Positions 1-9,666 of a stretch of DNA of 64,000 bases are shown in pieces. Where the stretch lies: positions 248,001 through 312,000 of the forward strand of contig JANQAE010000001.1 of NCBI GenBank assembly GCA_024707225.1. Reading direction: 5' to 3'. The notes below the pieces were generated by a model, which saw only the letters and a list, made by a program, of their open reading frames with translations, searched no databases and had not been told where the DNA came from. Position numbers and translations under genes: made by a program. Position 1 is the stretch's first letter. Every line of letters starts with the position of its first letter. The DNA is from Dokdonella sp. (GTDB taxonomy: Bacteria; Pseudomonadota; Gammaproteobacteria; Xanthomonadales; Rhodanobacteraceae).

Positions 1-646
1 GCGGCGAGGCCAGGAAGAACGGATACGGCTGCTGCCGGTCACCGGGCAGTTCCTCGACCGTCAGCAGATCGCGCATGAAGCGCGGCGACGGCGTCCACGC
101 GCCGAGCATGCGCTGCGCGATGCGCGCGATGTCGATGCCGCTCATCTCGGCCAGCGCCTGCTGCACCAGTCGCTGCGAGACGCCGACGCGCAACGCGCCG
201 GTCAACAGCTTATTGAACAGCAAGCGCTGATCGAAGCCGAGCGTGCGCCAGGCGCGCACCACGGCGTCGCGGCGCAGCGCCTCGTCGGCACCGGCCAGCG
301 GCAGCAGCTCACGCTCGATCCACACATGCAGCGGCCGGTCGGCGTCTTCGGCCGGTGGATCGTCGAGCAGCAGCGCCAGCGTCTCGGCCAGGTCGCCGAC
401 GTGGTCGTAGCAGTCCTCGACCAGCCACTCCGACTGGCCGCTCTCGGCGACGATCCAGGCGCGCAGCTCGCGGCTGTTGGCGATGCGCGCGCGCGACGCC
501 GCCAGCTTGCCGCCCGACAGCAGCCACAGCGCCCAGGCCGCGTCCTCGACCGGCGCCTCGCGGAAATAGGCGACCAGCGCCGCGCGCTTGTCGGCCGTGC
601 CGGTACTGCGGTCGAGCTCGCGGTACAGCGCCGCGAAGCGCTTCAT
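1..646 (-). CDS. ATP-dependent DNA ligase, N-terminal part (runs off the window)
   Basis: The minus-strand reading frame is open from an ATG at 644-646 to the window edge, about 215 residues. It starts MKRFAALYRELDRSTGTADK and contains the segments LFNKLLTGALRVGVSQ and MSGIDIARIAQRMLG, which are typical of the N-terminal DNA-binding domain of bacterial ATP-dependent ligases. These seal nicks in repair using ATP rather than NAD. The adenylation domain with the catalytic lysine (KxDG) lies beyond the window, so activity cannot be judged. It starts 31 bases after the stop of the MBL-fold exonuclease, the usual order of the ligase-associated repair operon, in which an Lhr-like helicase and a phosphoesterase often follow. 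Family assignment is by recognition of the sequence and this context. Confidence 0.85.
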   Translation of the reverse strand, partial: MKRFAALYRELDRSTGTADKRAALVAYFREAPVEDAAWALWLLSGGKLAASRARIANSRELRAWIVAESGQSEWLVEDCYDHVGDLAETLALLLDDPPAEDADRPLHVWIERELLPLAGADEALRRDAVVRAWRTLGFDQRLLFNKLLTGALRVGVSQRLVQQALAEMSGIDIARIAQRMLGAWTPSPRFMRDLLTVEELPGDRQQPYPFFLASP

Positions 647-677
647 CGCGCGACCCTCGGTCGGACGGGCAGGGCGC

Positions 678-1679
678 TCATGCGTCCTCGTCTCCGAAGC
701 TCGTGCGAAACGCCTCGGCGGCAATGCCGCATTCGTTCAAGGCACGCACGATCGCATCGGTGCTGCCATGCGTGGCGATGACGCGGCGCGCGCCGGTCTC
801 GCGCACCGTGCGCATCAGATCGGGCCAGTCGGCATGGTCCGACACGACGAAGCCGCGGTCGTAATTGCGGCGGCGGCGGTTACCGCGCAGGCGCATCCAG
901 CCCGATGCGAAACCGGTCTGCGCGCCGCGGAAGCGCCGCATCCACGTGCTGCCGGCCGCCGACGGCGGCGCCAGGATCAGCTCACCGGCGAAATCGCGGC
1001 CTTTCTCCTCATCGGCTACCGCACGCGTCGCGAGCATCGCGATGCCGGCATCGCGGTAGACCTGGACGCCGGCCGCGATCGCGCCGTGCAGCAGCGCCGG
1101 CCGGTCGGTCACTGCGGCCAGTTCGGCCAGCAGCCGCTGCGCCTTGCCGAGCGCATAACAGAACAGCACCGCCGCCTCGCCGCGCGCCGCGCAGCGTTCA
1201 CGCCAGTCGACGATGTCGCGGACCACCTCGCGCGTATCGGGCCAGCGGTACACCGGCAGCCCGAACGTCGCCTCGGTGATGAACACATCGCAGCGCACCG
1301 GCTCGAACGGCGCGCAGGTCGGGTCGGGCTGGCGCTTGTAGTCGCCCGAGGCGACCCAGACCTCGCCGCCGGCCTCGATCCTTACCTGCACCGAGCCGAG
1401 CACGTGCCCGGCCGGATGCAGCGAGACGCGCGCGCCGCCGAGCTCGAACGGCGGACCGTGCTCGTGCAGGTGGTAGCGCTGCTCACCGAGCCGCCAGCGC
1501 AAGATCGGCAGCGACCCCACGCTGCAGTGGTACTCGCCCATGCCGACCCGCGCATGATCGCCGTGCCCGTGCGTGATGACCGCCCGCGGCACCGGCCGCC
1601 ACGGGTCGATATGGAAATCGCCGGCGGGACAGTACAGACCTTCGGGACGCAGTTCGACCAGATCGCGCGGGGCAGGCAT
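678..1679 (-). CDS. Ligase-associated DNA exonuclease (MBL fold / beta-CASP)
   Basis: A 333-residue metallo-beta-lactamase-fold protein related to mRNA 3'-end processing nucleases. The metal-binding signature THGHGDHA (HxHxDH type) lies near residue 40, and further histidines follow in LHPAGHVLGS and in the C-terminal VVSDHADW and VIATHGS. Family members act with the neighbouring ATP-dependent ligase in DNA repair. An upstream in-frame extension to 1808 exists, but the ATG at 1677-1679 (MPAPRDLVEL) leaves a protein of normal family length beginning just before the conserved core. It is transcribed towards the ligase gene, 31 bases away, so one operon is likely. The overall assignment is firm; the substrate is known only from family annotation. 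Confidence 0.88.
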   Translation of the reverse strand: MPAPRDLVELRPEGLYCPAGDFHIDPWRPVPRAVITHGHGDHARVGMGEYHCSVGSLPILRWRLGEQRYHLHEHGPPFELGGARVSLHPAGHVLGSVQVRIEAGGEVWVASGDYKRQPDPTCAPFEPVRCDVFITEATFGLPVYRWPDTREVVRDIVDWRERCAARGEAAVLFCYALGKAQRLLAELAAVTDRPALLHGAIAAGVQVYRDAGIAMLATRAVADEEKGRDFAGELILAPPSAAGSTWMRRFRGAQTGFASGWMRLRGNRRRRNYDRGFVVSDHADWPDLMRTVRETGARRVIATHGSTDAIVRALNECGIAAEAFRTSFGDEDA

Positions 1680-2038
1680 GGATCTGGAGTATAGGGAGGG
1701 GAGCTGAAGCGGATGCCCTATGAGAATGGTCGGTGAAAACGTACGAACAGCCGGATATGCTGCTCTCCGCGCGACTTGGTCTACCGAGCCGAACCCAACA
1801 AGGGTCATTTTTCAGGTGGTCAGACTGCAACCGAGGTCATCTCGCTCGCACCAGCGCATCACGGGAAACGGGAAACGTCGCCCGGTTGTATGCCAGCGAC
1901 CAAGATGCAATTCGCGCTGCAATTCGGTGGACGCCTGATCTCAGTGACTGAAGATTTCCCAATCCTCTCACACACTAAATTTCCAAAAGGCTCAAGGTCG
2001 TGCAAATACTCTACTTGCGAACCACCGCCAATCCACGC
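1680..2038. other. Intergenic junction between repair operon and restriction-modification operon
   Basis: About 360 bases without a convincing gene. The base composition is clearly more AT-rich than the flanking repair genes, particularly over 1925-2030. It marks the downstream edge of the hsd operon. I saw no tRNA remnant, direct repeat or integrase that would identify an integration site. Confidence 0.5.
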
Positions 2039-5000
2039 TCACGCTGCCCACTTCTTACCGCGCAGCGCGTATTCCACGGCGAGGTTGTACACGTTGTCGC
2101 ACTTCTGCTTGAAGGTGGTCTGGTCATAGCTTTCCGGCAGATCCGCATCCAGCACGCGCTCGATCTCGGCCCGCACCTGCTTCTGCGTCTGCGCGCTCTG
2201 GTGCCAGTTCTGCACCAACACCTTGGGCTGTTCCTCCACCAGGCGCTTGAGCAGATGCCTCGCCGCTAGCTTGACTCGCTGGGTCTCGTCCTGGGTGAGC
2301 GTGTCTTTCCTGAGCAGATCGAAGAGCTCCAGCTCGTCCTCGGTCAGGCCCTCGCGGATGTGTCGTTCGGCCTCTTCCTTCAGTTCCTGGGCGTAGGCCG
2401 TCAGCTCGTCGTAGTAGTTCTCGGTGGATGTGGCGCCCGAGTTGTAGGCGTCGATCACTTTCTGCAGGCGCTGCAGGAAGTCCGTTCGCGTACTGTTCTG
2501 CGCCAGCATGTCGGACAGCTTGCGCTGCAGGAAGGCTTGGAGGTCGGCGATCTCGATGTTCTTGAAAGGCGCATTCTTGAACTCCTCGCGCAACTTCTCG
2601 ACGTTGACCTTACTCAGGTCCCAGGCCTTACCGCGCTGCACGATCTGATACTGCGCCTCGAACTCCTTGGCCGAGAAAGCCTCGGCGTTGTCCACCACCA
2701 CGCTGGCGTCCAGCAATGCCTCGATGCGCTGCACCGCGCTGTCGATGTCGGCCTGCTCGACGATGCTGTCCATAATACCGCGCAGGTACTGGAAGGCCGA
2801 CACCACGCGGCCCTTCCTGTGCTCCAGCACTTCGGGTTTGCAGGCCTCATACAGCGAGGAGATCGTGCTCTCGTAGACGTTGAAGGACTTGCGTTGCTCG
2901 TCGCTTGCCAGCAGTGCGTCGGCAAAGCCTGTGAACTGGCCCAGCTTGGTGAACACGTCGCCGCGGTCCAGCGCCTCGTGCAGCGGCAGGCCCTGGCTCT
3001 GGCAGTAGTCCAGGCCTTGCTCGATGGCTTCGTCCAGCAGCGTGAACAGATGGCTCTTGTCCCGTACCGGCAGTTCGTCGTCTCCGGGACCGGCGGCGTA
3101 GTCCTTCAGCGCCTTCTTCATGCGGCGGAACACGTTGTAGTAGTCCACGATCTCGCCGTGGCGCTTCTCCACGCCCAGGATCTCGTGGCCACTCACCCGG
3201 TTGGCCCGTGCGATGGTCTGCATCAGCGTGTGGCCCTGCATGGGCTTGTCGAGGTAGAGCGTGCTGACCGTAGGGGCGTCAAAGCCCGTCAACCACATCG
3301 CGCAGACGAACACCAGCTGCAGCGGGTGCTCGGGGTCCTTGAAGTTGAACTCGATGTCATGGCCGTGCTCGTCCAGCGCGTTCATGCGCTGGCGGTGCGG
3401 CTTAATGTCCAGGCCCTTCTTGGCGAACTTCTCTTCCTCGCCTGCCTCCTCGCTGACGATTACCGCCATCTGCACCGCGCCCATCCAGGCCTTGAGCTGC
3501 TTCAGGCGCTGGCGCTCCACGTCGTTCTGCGTGGAGATGATGCGCCCGTTCAGTGCCTTGATCTCCGCCTTCCACAGCGCCTGCACCTTGTCGAACATCG
3601 TCACGGCGGTGAACTTGTCCACCGAAATGACGATGCCCTTACCGAGGTAGCCGCGGCGGGGAAAGTGATAGACGATGTCGCGCGCAATCGTGTCCAGCCG
3701 GTCCTCGCGTTTGACGACCTCCATCTCCTGCGCAAAGCGCTTCTCCAGCTTCTCCTGCGCGTCGCCGTCGAGGTTTTCGTCTTCCAGGATCGCGGCGAAC
3801 TCGTCGCTCAGGTCGTCGTTCTGGATCAGCACCTCCGGCACGCGCTTCTCGTAGAACAGCGGCACCGTGGCGCCGTCTTCCACGCTCTGCTGGAAGTTGT
3901 ACTCGGACACGTAGTTGCCGAACCAGGCATTGGTCTTGCGCTCCTGGCCCAGCAGCGGCGTGCCGGTGAAGGCCAGGAAGTTCGCGTTAGGCAGGCCGGC
4001 GCGCATGTTCTCGGCCAGGCCCGCGTACTGGGTGCGGTGCGCCTCGTCCACGATGACGACGACGTCGTCCCGGTCGGACAGCAGCGGGTAGTCCTTGCCC
4101 TTCTCGAACCGGAACTTCTGGATCAACGTGAACACCAAGCGCTTGTTCTTGCCCAGCATCTCACGCAGTTGGGCGCTGCCCTTGGGCCGCACATCGTCCT
4201 TGGGCGTCACCACACCGGTGTGCAGGAAGTTGCGGTAGATCTGCCCGTCCAGGTCGTCACGGTCGGTCACCACCACGAAGGTGAAGTTGCCGGTGAGCTT
4301 GCGGAAGATCTTGCGCGTGTAGAACACCATCGAGAAGCTCTTGCCGGAGCCCTGGGTGTGCCAGAACACGCCCAGCCTGCCGCCCAGCTCGCGGCGGCGC
4401 TTGAATTGCTCGAAGGCGTTGTTCACGCCGATGAACTGGTGGTTCTGCGCGATGACCTTCTGCGTCTCGCGGTAGAACACGCAGAAGTTCTCCATGTAAT
4501 CCAGCAGCCGTTCGGGCGTCAGCAGGCCCAGCACCACGCGCTCCACACTCAGGCCCTGGGCGGCAATGGCCGGGCGGTCCAGCTTTTCCTTTTCGTCGTC
4601 CACCCGCAGCCAGGTGAAGAAGTGTTCCCATTGCGCCGTGAGGCTGCCCAGCCGGGTCTCGATGCCATTGCTCAGCAGGCACAGCGCATTGGCGGTGAAG
4701 AGCTGCGGGATCTCGGCCTTGTAGGTGGTGAGGTTGTCGTCAAGGGCTGCGCGCAGCTTCACGTTGCTGTTCTTCAGCTCAATGAACACGAGCGGCAGGC
4801 CGTTCACGTACAGCAGCACGTCGGGCCGGCGGTAGCCATGCTCGCCGCGCACCCAGAGCTGGGTCACGGCCAGGTAGTGGTTGCGGCCGGTGCGCGGGTC
4901 GGCGGCATCGAAGTCGATCACCTTCAGCCGCTCGGTCACGGTCTGTCCCGCTTGCGGCCCGGTCTCGGGCTTGTAGGTCACCGGAACGCCATCGCGGATC

Positions 5001-5299
5001 AGCGCGTCCATCTCCTGGTTGGCCGCCACCAGGCTCATCGCCGTGCGCGGCTGCACCAGTTGGGCCAGGGCCTGGTCCACCGCATGGGCCGGGGCCTGCG
5101 GGTTCAGCCGCTCCAGCGCGGCGCGCAGCCGGTCGGCCAGGATCACCTCGCGCTTGTCGGCGCGGCCGGAGCCATCGTTCAGGTCATCGGGCTGGGCCGT
5201 GAAGCAGTTCAGCGCATCGAAGCCGCACAGGTGCTGCAGCCGCTGCAGCAGGGCCTGCTCGATGTCGTCTTCGCTGATGAAATTCTTCGCGGCGGCCAC
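2039..5299 (-). CDS. hsdR: Type I restriction enzyme, restriction/translocation subunit HsdR
   Basis: A 1086-residue motor and nuclease subunit of a type I restriction-modification complex, which translocates DNA and cleaves it when the recognition site is unmethylated. The N-terminal nuclease core is visible as RRPD near residue 160 followed by VFIELKN near 171-177 (PD...ExK type). The superfamily 2 helicase core follows, with Walker A TQGSGKS near 315-321 and a DEAH box near 418-421. The C-terminal half is helical, as is usual for assembly with HsdM. It is the last gene of the hsdM-hsdS-hsdR operon, starting 41 bases after the hsdS stop. Length matches the family and no motif is missing, so it looks intact. 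Confidence 0.97.
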   Translation of the reverse strand: MAAAKNFISEDDIEQALLQRLQHLCGFDALNCFTAQPDDLNDGSGRADKREVILADRLRAALERLNPQAPAHAVDQALAQLVQPRTAMSLVAANQEMDALIRDGVPVTYKPETGPQAGQTVTERLKVIDFDAADPRTGRNHYLAVTQLWVRGEHGYRRPDVLLYVNGLPLVFIELKNSNVKLRAALDDNLTTYKAEIPQLFTANALCLLSNGIETRLGSLTAQWEHFFTWLRVDDEKEKLDRPAIAAQGLSVERVVLGLLTPERLLDYMENFCVFYRETQKVIAQNHQFIGVNNAFEQFKRRRELGGRLGVFWHTQGSGKSFSMVFYTRKIFRKLTGNFTFVVVTDRDDLDGQIYRNFLHTGVVTPKDDVRPKGSAQLREMLGKNKRLVFTLIQKFRFEKGKDYPLLSDRDDVVVIVDEAHRTQYAGLAENMRAGLPNANFLAFTGTPLLGQERKTNAWFGNYVSEYNFQQSVEDGATVPLFYEKRVPEVLIQNDDLSDEFAAILEDENLDGDAQEKLEKRFAQEMEVVKREDRLDTIARDIVYHFPRRGYLGKGIVISVDKFTAVTMFDKVQALWKAEIKALNGRIISTQNDVERQRLKQLKAWMGAVQMAVIVSEEAGEEEKFAKKGLDIKPHRQRMNALDEHGHDIEFNFKDPEHPLQLVFVCAMWLTGFDAPTVSTLYLDKPMQGHTLMQTIARANRVSGHEILGVEKRHGEIVDYYNVFRRMKKALKDYAAGPGDDELPVRDKSHLFTLLDEAIEQGLDYCQSQGLPLHEALDRGDVFTKLGQFTGFADALLASDEQRKSFNVYESTISSLYEACKPEVLEHRKGRVVSAFQYLRGIMDSIVEQADIDSAVQRIEALLDASVVVDNAEAFSAKEFEAQYQIVQRGKAWDLSKVNVEKLREEFKNAPFKNIEIADLQAFLQRKLSDMLAQNSTRTDFLQRLQKVIDAYNSGATSTENYYDELTAYAQELKEEAERHIREGLTEDELELFDLLRKDTLTQDETQRVKLAARHLLKRLVEEQPKVLVQNWHQSAQTQKQVRAEIERVLDADLPESYDQTTFKQKCDNVYNLAVEYALRGKKWAA

Positions 5300-5340
5300 G
5301 GCACCTCCCTGGTGTTGCTGCTTGTGGAGAAGAAGACCTG

Positions 5341-6651
5341 CTAACGGGCTATCGCCTCACCGCGCTGCGCGGCCTCTGTGGGCGGCTGCTGCATGCTGGG
5401 CGGAAACTGAATGTCTAACGCCTCGACGCGGAGTTTGCCGGAGATCAGGCGGGGGAGCAGGGCATCGCGGGTAGCACAGAGGTGAGAGTTGGCCCGGCGA
5501 AGCATGAGCGACTGCTCATAAATGGGACCAGCCACTTCGTTGTACCTGTCACGAAGAGCGTCGCCAGGGTCGATCAGCGGAATGATCTTGAAGGTGTCCA
5601 TGACCACGTTGTCGAAGACGCCAGAGTTGGAGATCCCCTTGATCACGTTGACTGCGCACCTGAGTCCAGCAAACACGAAATACGGCTTCTTGTCGATCTT
5701 CGGGACTAGCGCGTAGCAGGACTGGTTCATGGCCATCGGCTGACCGGCTAAGACCAAGTTGCCGACCGTGCCCCGTGCGGTGATGAAGATTGTGTCCTTG
5801 GGGAAGAGCCTCGAGGCGCAGTTCTCCAGACCCAGTTCGGTGATGCTCTGTTCGGTCTGCAAGCAGTACGCACCGTCGTGGGAGTCCTTCGGAGAGAAGA
5901 AAGGGATCTCACCACCCCAGTACTGGCCGACCTCCGTGCTCGGCGTTCCCCCACCTTGAACGTGAACCATCACAGCGGCCGTTGATGCCTGCCAGCCCGA
6001 CGGTATTCCTCGCTCGTGCTCAGCCGTTTCATAGCCAGGAAACCGCATCCGCGCAAACCACTCGCGATAGATCTCTTCGGCCATGGACTCCAGCAAGGCG
6101 ATGCGGCGCTGGTTGTTAGCGATCAGGTCGTCGTAGGCCGACAGCAGCGCGGCGATACGACGCTGCTCATCCAGCGGCGGATAGGCGACCAGGAATGACT
6201 CGGCGTCGGGCACCCTCAGGTGTTCGACGGTGGCGCCCGAGCCCTGCGACCTGATCTGGCCCTGAACGAGCGGTCCCAGCATCGAGTAGTACAGGAAGCG
6301 CTGATCCAGCTTCTCTGGGTTGGCTCGATAGAGCATCGTACGCTGGCCGAGGAAGACGGGCTCATCGCTACGTAGCAGGCCCACTTCGCCAAGAGGTGCT
6401 TCGCGCGTCAAGACGATGTCATTGCGCTTCGGCTGGATACGTCGAGTCCATTTGACGAACGTGGCCTCGTCAACGTACCGGCAGTCGTCCAGATTGATTC
6501 GCCCCGCCTTGACGTTGGTTGTGCGAATCATCTTGTACTCAGTCGGACCATCAACGACAGGCGCCGTCTTGTTCACGCAGTCCACGACATCGGTGCAGAG
6601 CTCACTGACGGAATCCGTCTTCCAGTGATCGGGAAACAGCTTCACGTTCAC
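5341..6651 (-). CDS. hsdS: Type I restriction-modification specificity subunit HsdS
   Basis: A 436-residue specificity subunit with the usual duplicated architecture. The first target-recognition domain covers roughly residues 1-165, then a helical conserved region (PPLDEQRRIAALLSAYDDLI onward), a second recognition domain beginning at GIPSGWQ, and a second conserved helix ending near LLPRLISGKLRVE. The two recognition domains set the bipartite DNA target, which cannot be read from sequence alone. The start is GTG at 6649-6651, overlapping the hsdM stop as GTGA, which implies translational coupling. Base composition is the most AT-rich of the three hsd genes, as often seen where recognition domains are exchanged. 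Confidence 0.95.
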   Translation of the reverse strand: MNVKLFPDHWKTDSVSELCTDVVDCVNKTAPVVDGPTEYKMIRTTNVKAGRINLDDCRYVDEATFVKWTRRIQPKRNDIVLTREAPLGEVGLLRSDEPVFLGQRTMLYRANPEKLDQRFLYYSMLGPLVQGQIRSQGSGATVEHLRVPDAESFLVAYPPLDEQRRIAALLSAYDDLIANNQRRIALLESMAEEIYREWFARMRFPGYETAEHERGIPSGWQASTAAVMVHVQGGGTPSTEVGQYWGGEIPFFSPKDSHDGAYCLQTEQSITELGLENCASRLFPKDTIFITARGTVGNLVLAGQPMAMNQSCYALVPKIDKKPYFVFAGLRCAVNVIKGISNSGVFDNVVMDTFKIIPLIDPGDALRDRYNEVAGPIYEQSLMLRRANSHLCATRDALLPRLISGKLRVEALDIQFPPSMQQPPTEAAQRGEAIAR

Positions 6652-8762
6652 TGCCCCGTTAGCGCTGCGAGATTCCGGGCGATGACGGCTTCGAGCACAT
6701 GCGCCTCGCTCTGAAGCTCCGCGAGCTCATCACCCGCCTCGGTGAGGTCTGCCAGGAACTCCTCCTCCGTCTTCCCGTCCTCCTCAATGACCACACCCAC
6801 ATACCGCCCCGGGTTCAGCGACCAATCCTGCTCGGCAATCTCCTCGCGGCAGGCCAGCTTGCAGAGGCCGGTGACGTCTTCATAGGTGGCCTTGGGGAAG
6901 CGCTCCTGCAGCCAGCTCACATGCTGGTAGTACAGCTCGGCGGACTTCAGCTCGTCGTGAAGCGCCTGCACCGCCGCCTTCACGCCCTTGGTCTGGCGGT
7001 TGGCGGTGGCACGCTTGCCGTCAGCCTTGGCGGCTTCGGCCTTGCGCTTGTCCATCTCGCGGATGGCCTTGTCCAGCGCCTTCACGGCCGCGTGCAGGCC
7101 GGTAAAGAAGGGCGTGAACTGGGTGCGCAGCGTGTGCTGGGCGGTGTTGCGGTCTTCCACGCTGTGCTTTTGGCCGCGAGTGCGTTCGTGCTGGTCTTGG
7201 GCCTGCGCCAGCGCAGCGAGCTGGCCCCACTGGGCCTGCAGCGAGGCAATAGCGTCGCGCGCGGCCTGGCTGGTTTGGGCATCTTCTGCCGCCTCTTCAG
7301 CCAGCACGGCCAGCAGGCGTTCGCTCAGGCCCGGCAGGTGCTCGGCGGCGTCCTTGAGCTGGGCCATGCCTTGGTGCAGGTAGCGGTCCACCTGGTCCAC
7401 GAACTCCTGGCGGCGGCCCTTGTGCAGGCGGGGGATGAGGGCGATGTTCTGGATCTGCTCGTCGCTCAGCTCGCGGTGGGCGCGGTCCACCTGGGTGAAG
7501 ATGTTGCGGGCGTCGATGAACAACACTCGCTCATCGGTCTTGCCCTTGTCGAAGAACCACAGCGTGGCCGGCAGGGTGACGGTGTAGAACAGATTGGACG
7601 GCAGCGTGAGCATGCCGTAGATGAGGTTCTGCTCGATGAGCGTGCGGCGGATGTCGGCCTCGGAGTGGCGGGCATCGCTGGCCGAGTTGGCCATCACCAG
7701 CGCGGCGCGGCCCCCGGGCTTGAGCGACGTGGCGAAGAGGTTGATCCAGAGGTAGTTGCCGTTGGGCACCGTCTCGACGGCTTTCTCCTTGCCGTCCTTG
7801 CCTGCCGCCGCCTTGGCCTTGGTCTTGTTGCGGGGCACGCCGTAGGTGTTGAAGCGGCGGTCCTTCTCCACAGCGTCCAGCGTCACGTCGTTCACGTTGA
7901 ACGGCGGGTTGGCCATCACATAGTCGAACGCGCCGAAGGCGTTGAAGGGATCTTCGTAGTAGGTGTTGGCCTGCTTGATGTCGCCGCGCAGGTTGTTCAC
8001 GGCGAGGTTCATCTTGGCGAGCTTCACCGTCTCCAGCGTCTTCTCGGTGCCGCAGACGAACACGTCCAGGTCCGCCGCCTTGTCGGCCTGGTGCTGGTGG
8101 ATGAACTCGGCCGACTGCACGAACATGCCGCCGGAGCCACAGGCAGGATCAAAGACTGTGCCGCCATGGGGCTCGATGATCTCGGTCATCAACTTGACGA
8201 CGGAGCGCGGCGTGAAGAACTCGCCGCCGCCCTGACCCTCGCTGAGCGCGAAGTTGGCGAGGAAGTATTCGTAGATCTGGCCGAACACGTCCCCGGTAGC
8301 GTCCACCGGGATGTCGGAGAACAGCTTGAGCAGATCCTTGGGGATGTGCCGATTCTTGGGGCTGCGGGTGAAGCGGTCGTACTCCTCCTGCGGCAGCACG
8401 CCCAGCAGCTCGTCCTTGGTCAGCTCGATGCTGGCCATCGCGGCGCGAATGGCCTTGGCGATGTCTTCCTTCTCGGGCAAATTCAGCAGGTAGTCGTAGC
8501 GGGCTTGGGGCTTCAGGTAGAAGCCGCATTTCCCGATGGCGATGTCTAGCTTTTTGCGCTCCCGGCGGGTGCCCTTGAGTTTCTGATATTCCTGCTCGAT
8601 GGCCGCTTCGTGCTGGCGGTACTTGTTGTCGGCGAACTTCAGGAAGATCAGGCCCAGCACCGGGGTGCTGTATTCGCTGGCCTTGAGGTCGGAGTTGGCG
8701 CGGAGCTTGTCGGCTGCTGACCAGAGGTCGTTTTCAAGTTGTTTGAGCTGGTCGCGGTTCAT
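6648..8762 (-). CDS. hsdM: Type I restriction-modification DNA methyltransferase HsdM
   Basis: A 704-residue N6-adenine methyltransferase subunit. The HsdM N-terminal helical domain spans about residues 5-140. The SAM-binding motif I DPACGSGGM is near 205-213 and the catalytic NPPF motif near 285-288. The segment GGGEFFTPRSVVKLM just before motif I is a hallmark of the family. The C-terminal extension is long and charged (about residues 500-700), and it probably contacts HsdS. With HsdS it protects host DNA, and with HsdR it forms the restriction complex. It is the promoter-proximal gene; the operon promoter must lie within 8763-8875 or further upstream, but no clear boxes were identified. 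Confidence 0.96.
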   Translation of the reverse strand: MNRDQLKQLENDLWSAADKLRANSDLKASEYSTPVLGLIFLKFADNKYRQHEAAIEQEYQKLKGTRRERKKLDIAIGKCGFYLKPQARYDYLLNLPEKEDIAKAIRAAMASIELTKDELLGVLPQEEYDRFTRSPKNRHIPKDLLKLFSDIPVDATGDVFGQIYEYFLANFALSEGQGGGEFFTPRSVVKLMTEIIEPHGGTVFDPACGSGGMFVQSAEFIHQHQADKAADLDVFVCGTEKTLETVKLAKMNLAVNNLRGDIKQANTYYEDPFNAFGAFDYVMANPPFNVNDVTLDAVEKDRRFNTYGVPRNKTKAKAAAGKDGKEKAVETVPNGNYLWINLFATSLKPGGRAALVMANSASDARHSEADIRRTLIEQNLIYGMLTLPSNLFYTVTLPATLWFFDKGKTDERVLFIDARNIFTQVDRAHRELSDEQIQNIALIPRLHKGRRQEFVDQVDRYLHQGMAQLKDAAEHLPGLSERLLAVLAEEAAEDAQTSQAARDAIASLQAQWGQLAALAQAQDQHERTRGQKHSVEDRNTAQHTLRTQFTPFFTGLHAAVKALDKAIREMDKRKAEAAKADGKRATANRQTKGVKAAVQALHDELKSAELYYQHVSWLQERFPKATYEDVTGLCKLACREEIAEQDWSLNPGRYVGVVIEEDGKTEEEFLADLTEAGDELAELQSEAHVLEAVIARNLAALTGQ

Positions 8763-8875
8763 TCAGTTGTTCGTATCGGAGTTTGATCTTTTCGCGCGAC
8801 GGAGTGCGAGTACGCATGCCGTGGTGAGCAGTGGTAAGCAGTCGTGCGATCAGTCGAGCGCACGAGGTTCTTCGC

Positions 8876-9280
8876 CTAGAACAACCCGCGCAGCACCAGC
8901 AGCAAACCGGCCACCGAAGCGGCCCACACCAGCGAACGAACGTAAGGAATGCCCGCCGCGTAGATCGGCACGTAGGCCACGCGTGCCCAGAAGTACAGTT
9001 GCGCGCCGAGGGCGGTCATCGCGCCGCTGCGCCCGGTCAGTGCCACCGCGAGCGCGGCGGCCGCGAAGAACGGGAACGTCTCCAGGAAGTTGCGCTGGGC
9101 GCGTTCGAGCCGCCCGGCAACGCCGGTCAGCGGTGTCGGGACGCCATCGCGGGCGCCGGCGTTCCATTGCATGCCCCGCTGGCGGGTCATCAGGGCGGCG
9201 GCGGCGAACAACTGGACCAGGCCCAGCACGACGGACCAGGCGAGCATACGTAGTTCGATCGGAAGCGATTCGATGGTCAT
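8876..9280 (-). CDS. MAPEG-family integral membrane protein
   Basis: A 134-residue protein with four hydrophobic segments and the MAPEG-type core RAQRNFLETFPFFAAAALA around residues 60-80, where the RAxxNxxE pattern corresponds to the glutathione-binding helix of eicosanoid/glutathione-metabolism membrane enzymes. Bacterial members are uncharacterised for the most part. It is a single gene separated from hsdM by about 110 bases and on the same strand. The start MTIESLPIELRML gives the normal family length. Family call is good; substrate is unknown. Confidence 0.85.
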   Translation of the reverse strand: MTIESLPIELRMLAWSVVLGLVQLFAAAALMTRQRGMQWNAGARDGVPTPLTGVAGRLERAQRNFLETFPFFAAAALAVALTGRSGAMTALGAQLYFWARVAYVPIYAAGIPYVRSLVWAASVAGLLLVLRGLF

Positions 9281-9620
9281 GACGGATTCCCCTCGGTTGT
9301 CGTGTCAACGCGGCGTCAGGATACAACCCGAGCCGGCAGGCGGGAGCTTAGCCGAGCGGCCGGTTGACGGGTCTGCTCGAGGCCGATGAGAAGGGGGCGT
9401 CGTCCGCGCGAGCGCGCATCGGCGTTCGTCGGATGATGGTCGCGCGCGTCGTCTTTTACGAGCGGAGGGTGGAAGTGCGAGCAGATGTTCGCGTGGCGGC
9501 ATATCGCGCCGGGACGCTACTGCGAAGGGCGATCCACGCTCGTGTGCGCGATGCACACGGCTACCGATCGCATACCGGCCGCGGCATTGCGCACGCGGCC
9601 GGATAAGTCCTATGTGCAAC

Positions 9621-9654
9621 CCCATGCGGCCCGCCACCGGGCGGGCCGCATGGG
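9621..9654. terminator. Perfect 15-bp hairpin downstream of the FG-GAP gene
   Basis: Arms CCCATGCGGCCCGCC (9621-9635) and its exact reverse complement (9640-9654) flank the four-base loop ACCG. It lies 12 bases beyond the stop of the FG-GAP gene, on the side where a minus-strand transcript ends. No T tract follows on either strand, so it is a hairpin of terminator-like position rather than a canonical intrinsic terminator. The rest of 9281-9620 holds nothing I recognise. Confidence 0.55.
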
Positions 9655-9666
9655 TCTTGCGATGAC

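Noticed and set aside
1680-2038. tRNA-associated integration site for the hsd operon
   Set aside because: No tRNA fragment, integrase or direct repeat could be identified at either edge.
2360-5344. Long plus-strand frame of about 1000 codons opposite hsdR
   Set aside because: Shadow frame: composition is His/Leu/Val/Gln-rich without domains, while the opposite strand has all HsdR motifs.
6699-8549. Long plus-strand frame opposite hsdM
   Set aside because: Same high-GC antisense artefact; the minus strand carries intact methyltransferase motifs.
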